NCBI RefSeq assembly: GCF_042242105.1
Contig: NC_092026.1
Location: 22,885,191-22,949,190, forward strand
DNA: 64,000 nucleotides
Direction of reading: 5' to 3'
From: Pempheris klunzingeri
Lineage: Eukaryota > Chordata > Actinopteri > Acropomatiformes > Pempheridae
Below are positions 60,545 through 64,000 of the stretch, piece after piece. Each line of letters begins with the position of its first letter. Within the stretch, counting starts at the first letter, position 1. The notes below the pieces were generated by a model that did no database searches, was not told where the DNA came from, and was given only the letters and a program-made list of their open reading frames with translations. A program made the translations under genes and the position numbers.

Positions 60545-60836
60545 GATGACAGTAGGGAGGAAGGACCTCCTGCTGCGTTCAGTCCTCGACTTTGGTGGAA
60601 TTAGTCTGTGGCTGAAGGTGCTCTGACCAAACACCTGAAGATGACCTGAAGATTGTCACCTAGTTCAGCAGGTGGCTGGAGTGAGAATGCTCAGGAAACT
60701 GTACTCTATTATGAGCAATGACACTCACCCACTTCACCATCTTCAGGTGTTTCGTCAGAGCACCTTCAGCGACAGACTAATTCCACCACAGTCGAGGGCT
60801 GAACGCAGCAGGAGGTCCTTCCTCCCTACTGTCATC
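60545..60836. repeat. Inverted repeat made of a LINE-like 3' end
   Basis: 60545-60643 is the reverse complement of 60738-60836, ungapped over 99 bases with 4 mismatches (96%), around a 94-base spacer. The right arm lies within a short frame ending RSFLPTVIRLFNAVEQ, like the C-terminus of fish non-LTR retrotransposon proteins. Confidence 0.9.
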
Positions 60837-60955
60837 AGACTTTTTAACGCTGTTGAGCAATAGTGTTTTTATGGGGTGTCTGTCTGTATTGCTGCCGTAA
60901 CATAGCAATTTCCTGTGGAGGATTAATAAAGGAACTATTCTATTCTAATATTTGT
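60660..60955 (+). mobile_element. 3' end of a LINE-like retrotransposon
   Basis: A terminal coding remnant (63 codons, stop at 60861-60863) is followed by AATTTCCTGTGGAGGATTAA, TAAAGGAACTATTCTATTCTA. The short AT tail after an 'aataaagga' phrase is typical of fish CR1/L2/Rex1-type 3' ends. Exact family not assigned. Confidence 0.55.
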
Positions 60956-61129
60956 TTTAATAATTATTGTTGATTGTCATAACACTTTGTTTGTTAACAT
61001 TTTTTTTTGTAGACTATGGTATTTTGTATTTACAGTATCACCATTTAATAGTAGTATAGATGCTTTTGATTGACCTCCTGCTGTCTTACGTTTATTTTTC
61101 ACTGTTTTTATGATCTTATTTATGATGTT

Positions 61130-61240
61130 ATCATATATATTTTGTTTTTATTTGTTCTTTAACTCCTGTGAAGCACTTTTTGACTTTGTTATGTGAAAAG
61201 GCTATACTAAATAAACTTTACTTATTTAGTAATAGTAATG
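61130..61240 (+). mobile_element. Second LINE/SINE-type 3' end
   Basis: CTCCTGTGAAGCACTTTTTG, ACTTTGTTATGTGAAAAGGC and TAAATAAACTTTACTTATTTAG in order match the common 3' tail wording of fish L2-like elements. Confidence 0.5.
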
Positions 61241-61443
61241 AAATTTTGTGACTTGTCAGGACCCCTTTGAAAACAGAAATATGCATCTGAACGCGTTAAT
61301 CCTCTTAATTAAAAAGGGATAGTTCCAAGTACAGGTAATAGGTTTTTGCAAGTTTTCAGGATTTTCCATGTTTTTTTTCTTGAATTATGTGATGTTAACC
61401 ACAACATGAAGACAATACTGCAGGTTCCTATGTAGAAAAACAC

Positions 61444-61449
61444 TTTATT
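61444..61449 (-). terminator. samd7: Poly(A) signal AATAAA for samd7 (inferred)
   Basis: TTTATT on the + strand (AATAAA on -), 526 bases past the samd7 stop. Gives a 3'UTR of about 0.55 kb. Confidence 0.5.
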
Positions 61450-61974
61450 TACAATTAAACAAACGCAAAAAGGTATCAAACATCCAAATCCAAAACACTT
61501 TCATTTCATTATTCAATTACAAAACCATTCCCATATGATTTCTATGGTACTTATGCCGGTTTACTGGAGAAATGAGATTTAGCAGCTTAAAAAAATGAAT
61601 AAGATTAAAGCTACAATCAGACATTTATAGGCCTGCAATGAAAAAGAAGAAAAGAAATATTATATTGGACCTTCTTATTGTCTCATAACTCAAAATCCAC
61701 ATCAGTCAAAATTTCGCTCCACAGTTGTTAAAAATATATGCACATAAATGTGTAATATACAAATATTTAGCAGACACCTGGTCCTAGTGTGAGCCTGTGC
61801 ATTAAACGCCCACGAAGCAAATAGTAAAAAAGCATCATCAATCCATTTAGTCATCATGTAAACAAATCCACCACTGTGGCAGGCAGCAGGATTTCAGGTA
61901 GTGCAATGCTGTGATGTGGGTGCAGACTGAGCCCGGTGAGCTTTGCATGTGTCCATGTTAATAATCAGTGCTGA

Positions 61975-62214
61975 TCAGGCTGTCTCGCTGCTGGCAGAGG
62001 GAGGGGAGTTGTTTTCCGTCTCATGAATGTGCTCTGTGGATTTGAGGACATCAGGGTCCCCTCTTGGACTTGCCATCATCTCCTCGCTGTTGCAGTTAAC
62101 AGGGGAGCCGATCTCCGATGAGCGTTCCCCAGGCTTCTCAGGAGTGGCCTGCAGGGGGGCGGTGGGCAGCGGCAGGTTCATCATGTACAACATGTTGCCC
62201 AGGCGCCTCGACAC
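61975..62214 (-). CDS. samd7: samd7 terminal exon
   Basis: Acceptor TCCACAG. It encodes VSRRLGNMLYMMNLPLPTAP, a Pro/Ser/Glu-rich tail and SASSETA, stop TGA at 61975-61977. Confidence 0.88.
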   Translation of the reverse strand: MSRRLGNMLYMMNLPLPTAPLQATPEKPGERSSEIGSPVNCNSEEMMASPRGDPDVLKSTEHIHETENNSPPSASSETA

Positions 62215-64000
62215 CTGTGGAGGAATAAAGTGTCACTTAACTGCATCTGTTGCTTGCAAATGTGTTTGCCTCTAAAGGAAAGATGCACCTGTAGGATAAG
62301 AAGGCGGGTAAAGAAGTGCTGCAGATATGTTGTCACAACTATAAACACCTGTGCTGTTACAATACAGTTTAATGTTCCTCCACAGACCCTTTTCACAGAT
62401 GACATTTTGACATGTCACAGTAGGAAAAACACTGGTGTATATAATAACATGAATGAAGGTTGAATTCCATTTAGCTGCCTCAGATAAGTGTCCTGGGATT
62501 GTGCATACTGGCTCACTGCTGTGACTTGAATTGGACATATTGTAAATGATATAATAATAATTAATAACACCTGGGCTATAAGAACTGTCGTGTAATCTAG
62601 ATAAATCTACTTTAAATAATATTTATTTATTGTATTTGATATATTTAAATATATAAATATATATTTGTACTTTATTTACCTAATATTGTCATTATAGTTC
62701 TCCATATTGCATCTTTACTCTTGCTACCTCTGTTTACTCTGCATACATCGCATGTGTTGCATGTTAAATGTGCAGTTTTTTTCTTACCAAAATCAAAGGA
62801 TCTACAGATGTTGGATGCTGTACAGATTTTAAAGCCCTCGTACCATCTATATATACAACAGACTTTTTAATTAAACTGCCACAGGTAATAGACGAGCAAG
62901 TTTTATAGAAGTTGTATGCATTGAAGAGCTGTAGTGTTGCTTTGCACAGCCATTCCTGAGATTTGTTTTGGATGGATGAAGCATTCATATTTCTTTCTTT
63001 CATGATTTGATTGTCAATTTTCAGGGCTCAGTCAGAGTCTGTGTGTGCCGACCTGTGAGCGGATCTTAAGAGCTGGTCCCAGCTTCAGCCCCAGCGTGTC
63101 CAGGAGATGCTCCTCTGACAGGAGGGGCAGCGTCTCCCCATCTATCATGTGGTCCTTGAATGTCTGCAGAGTGAAATCACATAAGGGTGAACACAACAAA
63201 GGCCCAGCAGAGAGAATTACGAAGAAGATGGTTACATAAACCTGTAGGAACCGACCTGTGCGTATTCTGAGCATGTGGGTATACTGTTGATAAAGTTATA
63301 AACGTCATTCACTGTCCACTTCCTTATGTCCTCAGACACCTCATCGCCATTAAGAAAAAGATTGGGTGGACCTGGAAAAAATGACATACATCATTAGTTG
63401 GTGCTGCAGCTTACACATCACATTAATTTGAAATTTGTGATAATTTGTATTTCATAATATTTTAGATTTTTTTTCCCCCCAAACTCACCAGATGGAAGGA
63501 AGCCATTTCCAGGGACTGGGAACATGTAAGGCATGCCTGAGAGTGCTCCACCAGAGGAGGGATACATGAACTTTTCCTGGAAGGCTGAACATTGGCTGGA
63601 TATGTCTTTATCATTTGCGCCGCTGTTGGCCACATCTGAGCACCCATCTTGGCTGTTCACACAGGCTTTACGCAGGACTGGCTCCCCCTCTTTGTAGTTC
63701 TTCCTGCTTCCTGTGGCAAGTTCAGAGTCTATTTTTGCTTGATGATGCGACTTGCCGGTGGCACACTCCTCTCCCATGTCTCCCTTTGCCTCCACCTCTT
63801 TCTCCTCCCCTGATGTAGCTCCCGGGCTCTGCTCTACACTTTTATCTTCAGCCTGGCCCTTCAGGTTCACCACGTGGCTCTCTGCGCTCTTGTGAGCGGT
63901 CGGCCTCCTGCCGGCCCTGCGTCCCCTCTCTCTGTGCAGCGTGCTGATTGGTGGGTAAGGGCTGGCTGACATGAGGATGCTATTGGAATGCAGCTCATCC
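61975..64000 (-). CDS. samd7: SAM domain protein SAMD7, last four exons (5' part outside)
   Basis: SAMD7 is a Polycomb-associated repressor needed in retinal photoreceptors. Exons from 5': 63489-64000 (cut by the window edge, open to the end), 63256-63371, 63053-63163, 61975-62214; phases match. The SAM domain spans exons two to four: IRKWTVNDVYNFINSIPTCS, EYAQ, TFKDHMIDGETLPLLSEEHL, LDTLGLKLGPALKIRSQV. Human SAMD7 has DIQKWTVDDVHSFIRSLPGC and FKDHAIDGETLPLLTEEHL here; SAMD11 is similar but less so before the domain, although the post-SAM RRLG and Pro-rich tail also recall SAMD11. Location next to sec62 as in human favours SAMD7. The upstream exon is acidic/polar and poorly conserved (HRERGRRAGRRPTAHKSAES). 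Confidence 0.85.
62215..63052 (-). other. samd7: samd7 intron
   Basis: 838 bp, AT-rich in its middle (62560-62680). No structure recognised. Confidence 0.6.
63053..63163 (-). CDS. samd7: samd7 exon, core of SAM domain
   Basis: Acceptor CTGCAG, donor ACAG|GTCGGC. It encodes TFKDHMIDGETLPLLSEEHL then LDTLGLKLGPALKIRSQ, with the DGETLPLL and LGLKLGPALKI signatures. Confidence 0.93.
63256..63371 (-). CDS. samd7: samd7 exon, start of SAM domain
   Basis: Acceptor TTCCAG, donor ACAG|GTCGGT. It encodes PPNLFLNGDEVSEDIRKWTV then NDVYNFINSIPTCSEYAQ. It is 116 bp and joins the flanking exons in phase. Confidence 0.9.
63489..64000 (-). CDS. samd7: samd7 internal exon (partial)
   Basis: Donor CTG|GTGAGT at 63488. 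The frame stays open to the window edge with DELHSNSIL before the first ATG (63972), so that ATG is internal and not a start. It encodes a basic HRERGRRAGRR patch, an acidic low-complexity middle and GMPYMFPVPGNGFLPS. Confidence 0.8.

Larger units (their letters stand above)
60240..61430. other. samd7-sec62 spacer
   Basis: 1.2 kb between the sec62 promoter and the samd7 3' end. It is nearly filled by the LINE-like pieces and their inverted copy; the rest is AT-rich. Confidence 0.6.

Noticed and set aside
63418-63972. ATG at 63972 as the samd7 start
   Set aside because: The frame is open upstream to the window edge with family-like sequence (DELH), so this is an internal Met.
61975-64000. Calling the last gene SAMD11
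   Set aside because: The sequence entering the SAM domain (SEDIRKWTVNDV, CSEYAQ, FKDHMIDGE) is closer to SAMD7, and SAMD7 neighbours SEC62 in human. The tail is ambiguous, so some doubt remains.
1-64000. CRISPR arrays, bacterial operons, tRNA or rRNA genes
   Set aside because: No spaced identical repeats of CRISPR type, no Shine-Dalgarno-led gene series, and no cloverleaf or rRNA sequence recognised; spliced vertebrate genes explain the coding content.

Overview
The window is nuclear DNA of a ray-finned fish. Five multi-exon or GPCR genes recognisable as vertebrate families are separated by introns and spacers full of CA/GT microsatellites and small interspersed repeats common in teleosts. 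A percomorph is my best guess, from repeat style and compact introns, and this is inference only. There is no prokaryotic or viral gene, rRNA, tRNA or CRISPR array that I can support.

Layout: (1) 1-24389, + strand: the 3' half of skil (SnoN, a SKI-family SMAD co-repressor). The large first exon lies outside the window; about 16.1 kb of intron is followed by six coding exons and a long probable 3'UTR reaching about 28.78 kb. (2) 30093-30989, - strand: gpr160, an orphan rhodopsin-like receptor on a single coding exon. (3) 34.8-46.8 kb, + strand: nadk, cytosolic NAD kinase, with a CpG-rich NRF1-type promoter, eleven coding exons (499 aa by my splice model) and a polyadenylation signal at 46773. 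(4) 51355-60165, - strand: sec62, complete, eight coding exons, 428 aa, long probable 3'UTR, NRF1/TATCGCGAGA-type promoter. (5) 61975-64000, - strand: the last four exons of samd7, with a SAM domain; its 5' part lies beyond the right edge.

How the genes relate: skil, gpr160, sec62 and samd7 correspond to a neighbourhood found together on human 3q26.2 (SAMD7-SEC62-GPR160-...-SKIL). nadk is not there in human; NADK is at 1p36.33, next to the paralogues SKI and SAMD11. The window thus shows a mixed pair of paralogous vertebrate blocks. The genes do not form one pathway: TGF-beta repression (skil), an orphan receptor (gpr160), NADP+ synthesis (nadk), ER translocation and ER-phagy (sec62) and photoreceptor-type Polycomb silencing (samd7). 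skil/gpr160 and nadk/sec62 are convergent pairs; gpr160/nadk are divergent.

Repeats: copies of a 'gattaatcg...cagcaaatcc...' MITE-like family, a 'ggccagtttattaggtacacc' family, two TIR elements (44459-45383 and 52452-52787), a repeat shared by 31.2 kb and 55.4 kb, and LINE 3' ends at 60.5-61.2 kb. The most notable structures are an 80-bp gpr160 coding fragment re-inserted inside a repeat copy 1.1 kb from the gene, and a 99-bp, 96% identical inverted repeat built from a LINE 3' end upstream of sec62.

Exon borders are my hand-made GT/AG, phase-consistent models; UTR ends and promoters are inferences.
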